From: Bimuria novae-zelandiae CBS 107.79
Taxonomy: Eukaryota; Ascomycota; Dothideomycetes; Pleosporales; Didymosphaeriaceae
NCBI GenBank assembly: GCA_010015655.1
Contig: ML976692.1
Coordinates: forward strand, 561,501-625,500
Length of the DNA stretch: 64,000 nucleotides
Reading direction: 5' to 3'
Positions 1-11,473 of this stretch are shown here, piece after piece (the first letter of the stretch is position 1; each line of letters begins with the position of its first letter). Made by a program: the position numbers and the translations under genes. Under the pieces are notes generated by a model that saw only the letters and a program-made list of their open reading frames with translations, was not told where the DNA came from and made no database searches.

Positions 1-3000
1 AATACAGACACTAGATACCAAAGACAGAGAGTTACTTGTTCATTCCTTGCTACCTGTGAACCGACAATAGCAGTGCGCAGCGATAATAAAAGACCCTAAG
101 GACACTAATAAGATTAGAATTTTGTATAGGAGTAAGGAGGAGTTAAAGGAGGTTAAGGAAGTAGCATAGAAAACTGCTATAAGGGGCGCAAGAATCCTCC
201 GCGATTAACTATACCTAGTATAGATAGATAACGCGAATTACACTATAGTCTTAAATAAGTATAATAAAGTATAATAAGAGGCTACGCAAGCCCTAGGGGA
301 GGAGAATAAAGTGCAAATTAAAAAGTTAAACTAGCTAAGTAAAAAGAACTTAGGCAAGGCATACAGATCTATAGTTATATACGTAAAGAGAAGCAGCGAA
401 GCGGCGCGGCTCCTCTAAGGATAATATTTCCACATTAACGGAGAATCTGCGTACACTAGGGAGTTTAAGCCCTACGTAGGCCATGTGCAATGCTACAAAT
501 GTTAGTAACTAGGACATAAGGCCTTTACATGCATAGGGCAATAGACCTGCGCGAGGTGCGCAGTGCCAGGTTACTACTATAGAGAATATTAATCCGAAAT
601 CCTAAAGTGTATATCTTGCGGAGGGCCCCACGAATCCTTCTTAAAGAACTACTAGATACTACACCCTAGCTATAATAAATAGACTACTCCAGATCTTCTA
701 GCTTAATGTAGGAAAGCAAAGAGTGGTATAGCATAGTATAATAAATAATAAATAACTATAGTAATATAGTGTGCTAGCGATTGCAGAGCCTCACACATAA
801 CGGAACAAGGAAGGCAAACTACTTACAACCCTTATAGGATACCTAAACTAAATAAAGCTTATACTAATAACATAAAAAAAGGGTAAATAGCTAATTTAGA
901 GCATGATGTGGATTAAAAGAAATATTAAGGCTAAATAGGTGGCGGTAAACTTATCAGACCTCACGGCAGCGGTACTACGGCTCTATGACAGACACCTCTT
1001 AGTCGTGTCGGTGTACGTAGAGGGCACGAATACACGAGCGCTGGCAGACTCTATTAGCACGCTCCATGCCCTGATCCAGTAATAACGGAATCGTATACGA
1101 ACGCGCACAAATGTGATACTAGTTAGCGACTTTAACTAGCACGACGCATTATAGGGAGGAGACGATATAAACGTATATTAAAGGGGAGAGGCAGACCTAA
1201 TTATTAATTTAATAAATAGTAATTACTTGCAAAGCCTACTTCCGCGCGGCACAAAGACTTGGCACTACAGGGACTAAGAGAGCACGATTAACCTAGTGCT
1301 TGCTTTTATAGAACTAGCAAAGGACCTAGTGCGATGTAGAATACACGGGACTAACTATAGGTCTAATTACAGCGCGATTAAGACGATATTTGACGTAAAT
1401 ACACTACCTTAAAGAGACGAGGGGAGGCTCCTTTTTAAAAACGCACTATAGGAAGAGATAAGACAAAGGATTATAAGGATACTACTTACTAAACTAGTAA
1501 TAGGGGATACTTAATATTAGGTAGACTATCTAATAGAGTTAGTACTTAAGGCGGTCTACAGCCTTACCCTAATAGCAAAGCTATTACTGTACATAAGGAG
1601 GTGGTGGACGTCAGATCTAACCTAGCTACGGAGGGTATATATATATTAGAGAAACTAGGCGAGGGCGCAACGTCGGGCTAGCTAACTTAACCTAACTATA
1701 GAAGAGAAAGCAAAAGAGGCAGTAAAATAGTTTTATAATATAGCACGGTAATAGCGAAAGTCTTATTAGGATAACTTCCTTGCAGAAGACGGCAATATAT
1801 AGAAAGCCGCCTGATACCTCTAGCCAGGCAAAAAGGCAGAATTCGGCAAAACCCTGCCCCTAACTAGGGAAGATAGGACTATAACTAAGGGACTGTAGGA
1901 GCAAGCGGAGGAGATACTCTCTTTTTTCTACTACTACTAGAAATAATTAAGGAGGAGGGAGAGAGACACTAAAGAAGGTAACTACCTATGCCACCGCTAA
2001 ACGTAGAAGAGATAGAACGGGCAGTAAACAAGGTAAAACTATAAAGAGTGCTTAGCGAAGACAGTCTACTAGCAAGAGTATAGAAACAAATATAGCTAGT
2101 AGTAAAATAGGACGTACTGTGCCTGTTCTAAACGTCTATTAATAAGGGTTAACTACTAACTTAGTAGCTAAACGCTAGGATTATTCCCCTAAAAAAGCCT
2201 AAGAAAGACGACTACACTAAAGTAAAAGTATAGCGACTAATTTTACTACTATTAATACTAGGAAAGATAATAGAAGCGGTGCTTATAAAAAGGATATTAT
2301 ATATAGTAAAGGAGCATAGCCTCCTCCCTACAAACTACTTTAGGGCTAGAAAGAAGTATTTAGCTAAACAAGCGCTGCTAGTGCTGTAGGAGCATATATA
2401 TTAAGTATAGAGGTAGTAAAAGGTGCTTAGCCTTATTACCTTTAATATTAAAGGTGCATACAACGGCGTGTGCAAGGACAGGTTAATATAGAGGCTCTAC
2501 GCTAGAGGGATCCCTTAAATCCTTACGCGTTAGGTAGACGCCTTCTACTCTAAGCAAATAGCAAACATAGTAATAAATAGACTATTATTAGAGAAGAGAG
2601 ACCTGCCACAGGTAGGGCTACTATAGGGCTTACTACTATCGCCTGTCCTCTTCCTCTTCTTTAACGCCGACCTCGTCCAGGGACAGATTAACAGGGATAA
2701 GGAATTAATTATATTTATAGATAACTTTAGCGCATAGGTAATAAGTCGCTTAGCTATAGATAACTACGAGGGTCTCTAAAGGATTATTAGCCACGTAAGT
2801 AGCTAGGAAAAGCGGAGTAGCGTAACTTTTAAGGTAGATAAAACAACGCTAATATACTTTACACGGAATAAAGGGCGGACCTGCACGTAACTAATTAGAG
2901 TAAAAGGCTAAGAAGTTAAGCTAGGAGACAAGACAAAGATCCTAGGGGTTATTATAAATATAGAGCTCTAATACAAGAAGCACGTGGCAAGAGTAGTAAC

Positions 3001-3899
3001 GCAAGGACTAAGAGTAGTAATAGTACTTTTTTAGCTAAAGAACTTATCGCCTTAGATAGCTTGTTAGCTATTCTAAGCTATAGTGGAACTAGTTATAGAC
3101 TACGCGTTATGTATATGGCAGCACGTAGCTAAGTATACCCCCTTAGTATTCTAGAATATCTAGAGGATAGGTGTAAAGGCCATTATTAGCTACTTTTAGA
3201 CAATAGCTATAGCAATCGTAGAGGCCGAAGCAAGCATATATACAGTAATAGAATAGTATAGCTATAAAGTAATAAAGCTTTAGGTTAATATCTATTCCCT
3301 GCCTAGGACGAACCCGCTAACATAGTTACGTTTTAAGCTATTTATAAGATTTATTTTACCTCTCTAGATAATAGCCTTAGCGCATAAAGATATAAATACT
3401 AGCTATATAGAAATAATTATGCTATATGTAATTAGCCCGTGGAGCAAACGCATTATGACAACGGTAGAGCTAGACTTAGAGAAGGCTATAGCACTAGTAT
3501 ACTAAGAGGATAAAATAATAATTATAACTAGCACGTTGGCGCGCCGTGGCAATATTAGAGCAAGATAGGCGATACTAGACACCTAAGATAATAGGATAAA
3601 TAAACCTTATACTAGCTCTACTAGCCTAGGCCTAAGGGAAGAGTAAAACCCCTATATAGTAGAACTATTTGCGATTGCAGAAGCGCTAGAGGCTTTAGGA
3701 AGACTACACCGTAAGTAAATTATAACCCTTATAAGAAACCTAGCCGCCCTCTAGGTGGTTTGCTAGCTAAAGAGACAGTTAGGATAATATATTATCTAAA
3801 GAATCTATCGCATAATCCAGGACCTAGAGATGCTAGAAAACAAAGTAGATCTTATATAGATTACTACGAAATGCAGCAACGCTCTTATAGATAAAGCGA

Positions 3900-4250
3900 A
3901 AAAAGCGGCAAAGAGGACTATACAGGAGGGCAGTACGCCATCTGTGCGTTAGCTTCAAGCCAAATCAACCGTTATCAACACAACGATGGCAAAAGCACAA
4001 GCAAAAAAGACTCTACCAGACGGCACAGGAGCATACAGCAAGCGTATAGATGCAGCACTACCAGGACGACACACCCGCAAGCTATACGACAACCTTAGCA
4101 GACAAGAAGCAACAGTGTTAGCACAGCTACGCACAGGGATGATATGGCTAAACGCATATCTCTACCAGATTAGAGCAGCGGATTCTAGGGCATGTGCTTA
4201 TAATTACACGGAAACACCTAGGCACTTCCTCTTCTAATGCGCGCGATAGG
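3900..4250 (+). other. Unmutated (CpA-rich) patch inside the RIP-degraded LINE
   Basis: Across roughly 3900-4250 the CpA dinucleotide and CAG/CAA codons reappear, while the DNA on both sides is almost stripped of CpA and rich in TpA. The patch gives an 83-codon open stretch (3986-4237). Its L-P-G-R-H-T-R-K-L-Y and L-R-T-G-x-x-W-L-N blocks match the C-terminal, post-RNase-H part of fungal Tad1-type ORF2 proteins, so this is still the LINE and not a separate gene. The base change at the borders is abrupt. Confidence 0.7.
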
Positions 4251-4686
4251 ACACGCTTAGGGAATAAATACTAGAGTAATTAGACACTTTAAGGGGAAGC
4301 CTCTTATTCTATCTTAGAGGGAGAGCAAAGATAGACCTAGCGAAGATATAGTTACCAAGCATAAAGGTAGTAAAAGCGATAATTTAATACGTAATAGTAA
4401 TAAAACGCCTAGAAATAGTAAGCGGAGCGTAGGAGGAAAAGACTAACCCTCTTACCTAGTAGGTTCTGCTTTATTTGCCGAAGAAAGGGACACTAAATAC
4501 TTAAGGGAATAACCCTAAGACAACTTGCTACTAACTACTTAGGAGGGACTTTAGATACATAAAGTTAAGATAAATAAACATAAGGATAGTTATCTATAGG
4601 GGCTAAAGGGAGTTAGGTTACTACTATAAGCTCTGGTATGTAGTTAGCGTAAAAAGGCCCTTTAGGCGAGTGAGCCGGGCGTAATA

Positions 4687-4706
4687 AATCAATCAATCAA
4701 TCAATC
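4687..4706 (+). repeat. (AATC)5 tail at LINE 3' end
   Basis: Five tandem AATC units directly follow the LINE coding remnant and mark the change from AT-rich DNA to normal GC. Short tandem 3' tails in place of poly(A) are known for several non-LTR families. It fixes the right-hand boundary of the element. Confidence 0.85.
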
Positions 4707-4913
4707 GATATTGGTCACCACTGTACTTTTGAAAGGGTGGCTATATATACAACTACAGTACAATCCTTCTCGGATAATTCTCCTTCTGATCAAAGACAGC
4801 TTCCATCCAGACCATAAGGAAACCACACCAATGCTCCGGTATCACAACAAGCCCCACCATCATCCAAATAACTCGACGCCCTCCTTGAGACTCATGGTAC
4901 CTCACTCCAGCCT

Positions 4914-5260
4914 CTAATGACGTGGAAAAAGGCCTTCATCCCCATCCACTGTCGAAGATGCCTTGCTACGATTCACCGAGGCTGCTGTCCGATTTCTTGA
5001 CGCAGTATACATTGTTTAGCTCCTCGTTTCTGAACCGATATAGATAGGAACATACCGTTGAGTTCCTCGCGCAGCTTTTGAATCTCCGCATCTTGCGCTT
5101 TCAGATAGGCAACAAATTCCCTTAGCCACCCCTTGAACATGAGGGCATTTCTAATATCCACCAGACCTGCTTCGTCGTATAAGGCCTGTAAAAATTTCTT
5201 TGGGAGTTGTATTTTGCTAAGGTTTGCGTAAGGATCAGTTGTTCTCGTTGTCTCGGCCAT
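4914..5260 (-). CDS. Small two-exon protein of unknown function (91 aa)
   Basis: Not recognised. I read two exons on the minus strand: 5260-5056 and 4984-4914. The intron has a GTATGT donor and a CAG acceptor, and the joined frame closes exactly (276 nt, 91 residues plus stop). The protein starts M-A-E-T-T-R-T-T-D-P-Y. It is charged and probably helical between residues 15 and 68, with a short heptad-like end (A-x-D-A-E-I-Q-K-L-R-E-E-L) that could form a coiled coil, then a Ser-rich tail. There is no signal peptide or membrane segment. It lies about 200 bp from the LINE boundary, but its base composition is normal and it shows no RIP-like stops. An in-frame upstream ATG in the first exon would lengthen it; I prefer 5260 because the upstream part looks like untranslated leader. 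Confidence 0.5.
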
Positions 5261-5860
5261 ACTACGAATACGTGTTGGCGCCGTAGATATATGTATCGCG
5301 AGAGCTAACAAAAAAAGGGTGGGTAGATAATTGCATAGAAAGAGAAGGGAAGAAGCAGCTTCGAGCACAACTTATACGTCTCCTAGAAGGATTCGAGCCG
5401 CCGTTAGTCGTTAAAGGACACCGCAGGTGCGTCACAAAGGGCACGACTCACTTACCTCAGCAAGTAGCACGAGTAGACCACCAAACCATCGTTCCGGAGG
5501 TAATCATACCTCCTCCATAGCTGCTGCTCATACACGTGCAACAGCACCACTCAAACACCGTACCAAATCTCCAGTAAATGTGAGGAAGGGAAGACGGCTG
5601 CGTTGATTTCTCTATCGTAGAGATATCCTACATATATATAGACGTTGGATCCTGCCAAGAGTCTAGGCATGGAACCTGATAGAATCGAAGCTGATGGAAT
5701 TATACCGTAACAGTAAAGCCTGCATGAACCATGCTCTATTCGTTTCGTCTTACTGTCATCGCTCTTATCGGTCCTATGCTTCAACTACCAGTAACTTAAT
5801 TACCACAATCTGAGTCCATATATCCTCACTCTCACAACTCCAGCTCGTCATTCCTCCAGT
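5261..5860. other. Intergenic, nothing recognised
   Basis: About 600 bp of normal composition between two small minus-strand genes. Short open frames in several phases are unconvincing. A B-box-like GGCTCGAATCC on the minus strand near 5395 was considered for a tRNA and rejected because no T-stem forms. Confidence 0.5.
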
Positions 5861-6070
5861 CTACCGCTCAACCCACTCCCGCCCCCACGCCGGCGCATCC
5901 CACCTCAACCACCCTACCTCCTCTCTCGCCGCCCTCACCACGCCTTCCTCCCCGGCCCCCGCCTCAACCACACATTTCATACGCTCTTCCCAGTGCGCAA
6001 TCTTCTCGTGCAAGTTCCTTAGCACGAGAGCTAAGTGCAGGACTGTTTGTGTGACATCTGTGGTCGCCAT
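5861..6070 (-). CDS. Possible 69-aa hypothetical protein
   Basis: Not recognised. A single open frame begins M-A-T-T-D-V-T-Q-T-V and is largely amphipathic helix in its first 40 residues (L-H-L-A-L-V-L-R-N-L-H-E-K-I-x-H-W-E-E-R-M). It ends with a Trp-rich tail (W-L-R-W, W-G-R-E-W). It has no signal peptide or membrane segment. A start two codons upstream is also possible. The leucine/charged periodicity suggests a small subunit of a larger complex, but this is a guess. Support is only the residue pattern and the lack of a competing gene. Confidence 0.35.
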   Translation of the reverse strand: MATTDVTQTVLHLALVLRNLHEKIAHWEERMKCVVEAGAGEEGVVRAAREEVGWLRWDAPAWGREWVER

Positions 6071-6838
6071 CACCACATTAGCATTTAAGGAAAGGGTGTG
6101 GAGGGGGAAGGGAAATAGCGTTAGTGAGTTCGCGGCGGTCGTGCAGCGAGAGGTTCGCGCGCGCCGGATTCCCGGCTTGCGGGTGTTCTACTGTGGAAGT
6201 ATGGGAAGGGTGCGTGTCTGCATGGCTGTGTTCTAGCTCTTCTGCGGGTGCGGGAGGAGCAGCGTGCACGCTAGCACCGCACCGTTCGTTCGTAGAAGCA
6301 GGGTGGCGTCCGATTTTCATAGCTTGGGGATTTGAATCGTGAGGTGTGGTAAGGGGAAAGAAGATGCTTGAAGTAGGTGTGATAAGTACGTCAGGGCATG
6401 CTGATTGGAAACTAAAACAGTCGAGTCGATAGTCCGGGGTACGTACAAAGGATCTTGCACAAAGAGTCTGCGTATCACTTGGTGCATGTGTACGTGTCGA
6501 CTCACACGCCACTAACCCCTTCACATGACTCACACATCTCCTCCTCCCGCAAAACCATCATATCCGTATCGCCATCAAAGAGGAGTGGTATTCAATCCTT
6601 CGTCCTATCTACCCACCTCCCACACCCACAGTCATCGAACAACGTAGGAAAGCCTCCATGCCGCCCGCTAGGAAAACAGTGCCCAGAACGCCTTCCGGGC
6701 CCACTAGGTAAAAGTGTAAAGAGCCATTGTAAATGCAAGCGTAGAGTGTACATGCGAACGCCTCAAAACCCACGCGCATAATATCCCAGTGTGTCGTCTT
6801 CATCAACACAATCATATCCTCTGCGACACCGCAATCGC
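6071..6838. other. Intergenic, 3' side of the Gid1-like gene
   Basis: No gene supported. Overlapping open frames on both strands here differ in phase, lack domain signal and partly shadow the last exon of the neighbouring gene. Confidence 0.5.
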
Positions 6839-9061
6839 TCATTGCAAAAAGTCCTTCCGCACGTTGATAAATGCGCCGGGCCCACCGTCGTCCGCGAGCT
6901 CCGAGACGAGTGCTTCTGTTTGTTGGACTAACCGCTCGAGAGCCGCCGAGCTGGATTTGCCCAGACTTACTGTGGGATGTTAGCTTTTGTCTATCCAACA
7001 TTGCCCCTCGCTTTCGCATGCTTCACCACATACCTAATATCGCACTGTTCAACTCCTCCGCTACCGGCACCCGCCCTTTCGTCTCCAGGAGCGGCGCCAA
7101 GCTACTCTCCCTCACATTCTCGTACGCAATCAGCGCAAAGGTGTCCTCCAGCGCGCGCTTGACTTCCCTCCGCGGATCATTTGCAAATTCCTGCTTCAAT
7201 TCCATGCCATATTCAATCATAGCCTGTGTCAAGTCGCCAAGCTTCTTCTGCTTCGCTTCCAAATCATCGTCTTCATCGTCTTCATTTTCCCAAGGCGCGC
7301 CATTATGTACGCCAAGCTGCTCGTCGAGTTCCATTTCAAAGTCGTACTCGTCGGTGGCGGTTGAGTTGCGTTTGTTGAGAGTGGAAGCGGTGGAGCGTTT
7401 AGAAGAGGGCGTGGGGATGGTTGGTTGAAGTTGAGCATTGAGTTCGGCGCAAGAGCGGATCATTTCGATGAATTTGCGGCAACGGAGTTTGAAGTAGATA
7501 TTTTCGTTGTCGCGAAGAACCGAGGGATAGTAGGCGTTGGTGTGCTTGAGCGCTTTGTCGATGTCGCCGTCGAGAATGGCCGCGCGTATTCCTGTGGGTA
7601 ATAGTTAGTGGCAAGTTATGCGGTGATTACAGGGTATCTGACTTTGCCTGTTGACCGCATCGATGTCTTCCTCGGTCTGCAAATGCGAAACATCGGCGCT
7701 GCCGTCGGGCGACAAGGCTTTGGCCTCTTGCCTGACCTCTTGGGCAAATTTCCTCGCGGTCTCTACGTATCCATCATGAGCCAGGTACTGCCCAATCAAG
7801 CCTTGTATGAATTGCGTCTCGTCTGTCGAGCCGTGCTCCTTGGACTGTGCTCTCAATGTGACTATTTCTTGTTGTATCTTTGCCTTCTCGTGCTGTATCA
7901 TGGTATCAATGTCAAAGGCGAAAGGTTCCTGTCCAAAGTTTGCGCGTAATGCTTCGTTGTTCTTCTTCATTCCAATGCTAGGATAATACTGCATGTTGGG
8001 CTTGAGATCCTTAAATGCCGTACCTGCAACGGTCAGCATAGCTTACAAAAATCTTCGCCAGTCGCGTACCTAAATACCGGCCATTTTTTGTAAAAAAGGC
8101 GGTATTCGTATGAAAGTTGATTCCGCACCCTATGACATCCAGTGTGCCAAACTTCTCTCCGTAGGGTTTACCGGAAGTCGTGCTCGTAAAACAGAGCCCG
8201 TCATCGCCGTGGTATGCGAAAGAGTCGGGCTCCCATCCCGGTATTCTATTAAGAGGTACTTTCGAGCCCGAGAAACCGACACCGATTATCCTACTCGAGC
8301 GATGTTAGTCTACGGTACAAACGGCAGGGAAGGTGGAATTACCCGTCTCTGCCCTTGGACACCACCGTCACCTCATAGTAGTATATCCCGCACTGCCGCG
8401 GCATCGGATGGTCTGCCCGTATTGCCGCTGCCTCATCGTGTGCCGACTTCCCCGCACCAGCAAACTTGGCCAGCCGCCCATCCTCCTCGACCTCCATTTG
8501 CGGGTACTTGTCCCTCTCGTCCCATCTCGTCGGCCACGAGACGATGGGTTCGTCCACGAATGACGGCGCGCGTTCTATGATCTCGTGGGCGAGTCCGCGG
8601 TACGAATGGCCCGGCTTGTGTAGGTTGACGCTGCTCGAGCTTGTCGATAAGGATGCGGCGTTGGAGGAGTTGGACGACCGTTGTTCTCGGTATGCGGCTA
8701 TCCTCGCCTTGTGCTCCTCCTCCAACTTCTCAGCATATCTCGAGCCCTGTAGGTACGAGGGCACAAAGAAGGTGGGTGCTCCTCCGTCCTGCAGCGCCCC
8801 GTAACCGCCCATGTGGCTCATCTGGCTTGTATATGACGGAGCTGGCCCACTCCGACCTAGCGAGTTGGACATGCTGGCGTGGTAGCCGTCGGCGTCTATG
8901 GAGCGAGCGTGGTGGGACTGTCCAAGAATGCCAGTACCGAGCATTATCGAGCCGCTGTTGGACAAGCGCACGAACTGCCCCGATTGAGAGGGAATGGAAT
9001 TCGGTTGGGTGGTTCCTGTGCTGCCTGAAGCTACCTGCGCGTACGAGCCTCGGCGGAACAT
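6839..9061 (-). CDS. Gid1/RanBPM-type SPRY-LisH-CTLH-CRA protein
   Basis: Likely the Gid1/Vid30 (RanBPM) scaffold subunit of the GID/CTLH ubiquitin ligase, which in yeast degrades gluconeogenic enzymes. Five exons read cleanly: 9061-8343, 8290-8070, 8023-7643, 7591-7034 and 6969-6839. All introns are GT-AG and the sum is 2010 nt (669 aa). Order of parts: a Ser/Gly/Gln-rich N-terminus (1-110); a SPRY domain split over exons 1-3 (about 200-330), with G-I-Y-Y-Y-E-V and G-V-G-F-S-G in exons 1-2 and the block ending F-T-K-N-G-R-Y-L-G-T across exons 2-3; a LisH motif (about 385-415, I-G-Q-Y-L-A-H-D-G-Y); a CTLH region starting R-Q-R-I-R-A-A-I-L-D-G-D (about 438-495); an acidic linker (D-D-E-D-D-D); and a CRA-type end with S-S-S-A-A-L-E-R-L and D-D-G-G-P-G-A-F-I-N. 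An in-frame ATG lies 20 codons upstream; I chose the start M-F-R-R-G-S-Y. Nothing looks broken. Confidence 0.93.
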
Positions 9062-10533
9062 GACGGTGAGTCGTGAGTGATGGCGTGCCGGTAAGCGGGA
9101 GTGGGAAGCAGGTTGGCGCAACCTCCAACAACTACTACGCCCAGCGCAGAGCCCAAACGCGGCGGGCGGGCGGTTTCCAGAGTAGGGGGCTTAACAGCAA
9201 AGGTAGGCGAGGGGTGGATGAGGGCGAGTGCGCGTGCAGCGACAGTCAGAGGAGCTGCGAATGGTGGGTTCGGCGATGAGCTCGGGTGAGTTGGCGGCGA
9301 CGCAGAGCAGAGGGACGTTCGTCAACGCCACTTCAGATTCTTCAGAGCCGCGTCTGCAACCGGTTTCATCGTTTGGGCTGTCAAGCTGCAGGGAAATGTG
9401 CGGATTGGAAGTTGCGGGGAGAGTCGGAGCGTCAATGAGCTCAGAGATGGCGTCGACGCGAACAACGTTCAATGCACGCCCCCGCACTACGCTACAGCGC
9501 GTGTCCAGATGCTCACTAATAACACAAACTATCCTGCACATGACGGCATCAAGACCTCGGGAATCGCTCCATTAGCACGCCGTGTCACCATTCTAGTTCT
9601 TCGCCTTGTCTCCTTACATAGTGGACCGTCTGGGGCTCAACTCACCGCACTCCACGACCAAAGCTCCCAACCATGGACCTTCTGGTATGGATGCGAAAAC
9701 CTCGGATCCGTCCCGTGGGAAACTTTTTAGACTTACAAATCCACTTGATCAAGTGGCTGGTGGATATTAACGGCCCCTGACTAGTAGCTGCCTGCCTATG
9801 GATCAGCTACCGCACCGGATCTCCACGCTGGGTAAAGCCAACCACAGTATGCAGTGACACCACAGAAAAACATACCAACTGCGATAACAGTACTGAATGC
9901 AGGGTGTCCAGGGCCGTGCAGACGAGGAGTCAGTCGTCTATCGCGTCGAGAGCACTTCACATTCACAGTAATTCACATGCACTTGGTCACACTGCTTTGA
10001 TTAGGCACACGAATGCACCCAGATAATGCCATTTCACTCTACTCCTCTGCGTCGCTATTGCACCGAAGAACCTGTGGAATGGACCCAAGAGCATTGATGC
10101 AGTCACAGATGCGACATTAACTCTCTCTTGCTATACAAATACAAATCGATGCACCATGCCTCCTTTGTGAACACACCCAAGTCCAAATGACACGACCCGT
10201 CTCAACTGAGATAGGTTACTGTTACGCGATACACCCATATCACGTGCTCATGCCCAATGCAAACGCCAACGCTATCCAGGCATACATGAATCCAGAACCC
10301 AGTTTTGTTCAAACAGTGTCGGCGCCTGAACCCCAAACGTATACGCGTAATCAAAATGTTATACCAATACAGCAGTAGTGAAGTGAATCCGGACAAGACT
10401 GGGCCAACATGACTGGCACCATACCGTAGAGAGCCGGAATAGAACGAATATGCAAAGGCAGATATCTTTCATTAGAGTTGAACCGCTGGTGACGATAAAT
10501 GAAGTCTCAGCACTGTGGCAGCCCGCTCGTGCG
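9062..10533. other. Intergenic region between two minus-strand genes
   Basis: About 1.5 kb holding the 5' leader and promoter of the Gid1-like gene and the 3' flank of the Ies4-like gene. Open frames here are short, overlap on both strands and show no domain signal. No RNA gene was recognised. Confidence 0.5.
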
Positions 10534-11473
10534 TCATGAGGCCATAGGAACAGGCGTAGGTGAACTTGCAATTCCATTGAGGGCGGGCGGTATCGGCGTG
10601 CTGGCGTCTCCGTTGAGACCGCTCCTGTCGCTGATGGCGCTGCTTTCGTCTTTGATCTTCGAATCAGTTGAGCCGGTGGTGTCGCTCTTGACGTCTTCAG
10701 CGAAGCCGGTAGTCTTGGGAGGCGCTCGCCAGGTAGGCACATCCCATACGACACCGGTAAAGCTGCGCACCTGGAACGTCTTCTTCCCCCACTTGCGGCA
10801 GGGCTTGCCAGTACGGTCGAGCGCGCGGAGGTTGGCGTTGATGGTGCCCAGGTTGGCTTTGGGACCCAGCTTTGGAACGGGTGCGGGAGCAGCAAAAGGG
10901 CTCTTGTTGTTCGGGTCGTTGATCATGTCGCCCCTATGATGCTGTCAGTAGTGGTCTTGGGTACCCATTGCGGTGCTCCGACGGCGACGGTATTGCTGGG
11001 ACAAAGCCCGAGTATGCTGCCTTGGCCCGGGAACGAGGCAGCCAGTACTCGGGCTTAGGTCCCTAACTTGACGAGGGACAGGTTGGATCATGCTCGTGAT
11101 GTGGATGGAGTACTTACATCCTTTGTTTCTTCTTGGGGCCTGGCTTGCCTCGTACCTTCGGGGTGCCATCGACAGCTGCGGCTCCTCTCTTCGTGCCGGC
11201 GCCGGCAGCTTTGGGTGCCGGTCGTCCCTTCTTGCCTTTCGCATCTGCGACGGGCGGCGCCAGCAGGTTGCTGTCGATGCCGTTCACGGGCGTGGCGGCG
11301 TCATTGGGGGTGTCGAGCGGCGTCGGCTCGATGATCTGGGCGTGCGTGTCTGGCGACGACGAGAGCTTCGAGGCTTCTGATGACTTTGAGGCCGTTTCGT
11401 GGGGGAACTTGGCCAGCGCCTTGGGTGACAGCTGGAGCTTAACGAGCAGGGCCTTTGTCTTGGAGGCGGACAT
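10534..11473 (-). CDS. IES4: INO80 chromatin-remodelling complex subunit Ies4-like
   Basis: Resembles the fungal-specific Ies4 subunit of the nuclear INO80 ATP-dependent remodelling complex. Two exons, 11473-11118 and 10933-10534, with a GTAAGT donor and a TAG acceptor, join in frame to 251 aa. The N-terminus has the short hydrophobic/basic strand K-A-L-L-V-K-L-Q-L-S-P. A Lys/Pro/Ala-rich linker ends in K-V-R-G-K-P-G-P-K-K-K-Q-R just before the intron. Exon 2 carries the most diagnostic stretch: K-L-G-P-K-A-N, then L-R-A-L-D-R-T-G-K-P-C-R-K-W and F-Q-V-R-S-F-T-G-V-V-W. The C-terminal 70 residues are disordered Ser/Thr/Pro. The yeast protein is much shorter; the extra length is low-complexity sequence. 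The basic PGPKKK block is a plausible nuclear signal and DNA contact. Confidence 0.85.

Larger units (their letters stand above)
1..4707 (+). mobile_element. RIP-degraded Tad1-type LINE, 5' end outside window
   Basis: A non-LTR retrotransposon on the + strand, riddled with TAG/TAA where CAG/CAA is expected. The ORF1 tail shows three CCHC zinc knuckles (about 491-532, 549-591, 607-648). The first is intact apart from two stops in the spacer; in the others His and Cys codons have become Tyr, as C-to-T and G-to-A changes would do. ORF2 follows: an endonuclease remnant with the S-D-F-N-x-H-D block near 1120 and a P-R-G-T-K-T-W-like block near 1235-1265. The reverse transcriptase has the F-N-I-K-G-A-Y-N-G-V block near 2440-2470, the P-V-L-F-L-F-F-N-A-D-L block near 2640-2670, and the catalytic Y-x-D-D box reads F-I-D-N at about 2714-2725. 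The RNase H/zinc-finger tail lies at about 3400-4300. It ends in an (AATC)5 tail. It is dead: RT and knuckle residues are lost. The family call is firm; the 5' boundary is not visible. Confidence 0.9.

Noticed and set aside
5385..5450. Possible tRNA on the minus strand (GGCTCGAATCC resembles a B-box)
   Set aside because: The bases around the loop do not form a five-pair T-stem and no acceptor or D-arm can be drawn.
6078..6533. 151-codon minus-strand open frame
   Set aside because: No domain signal, His/Ser/Thr-rich random composition, overlaps other equally long frames in different phases, and does not splice onto the neighbouring small gene.
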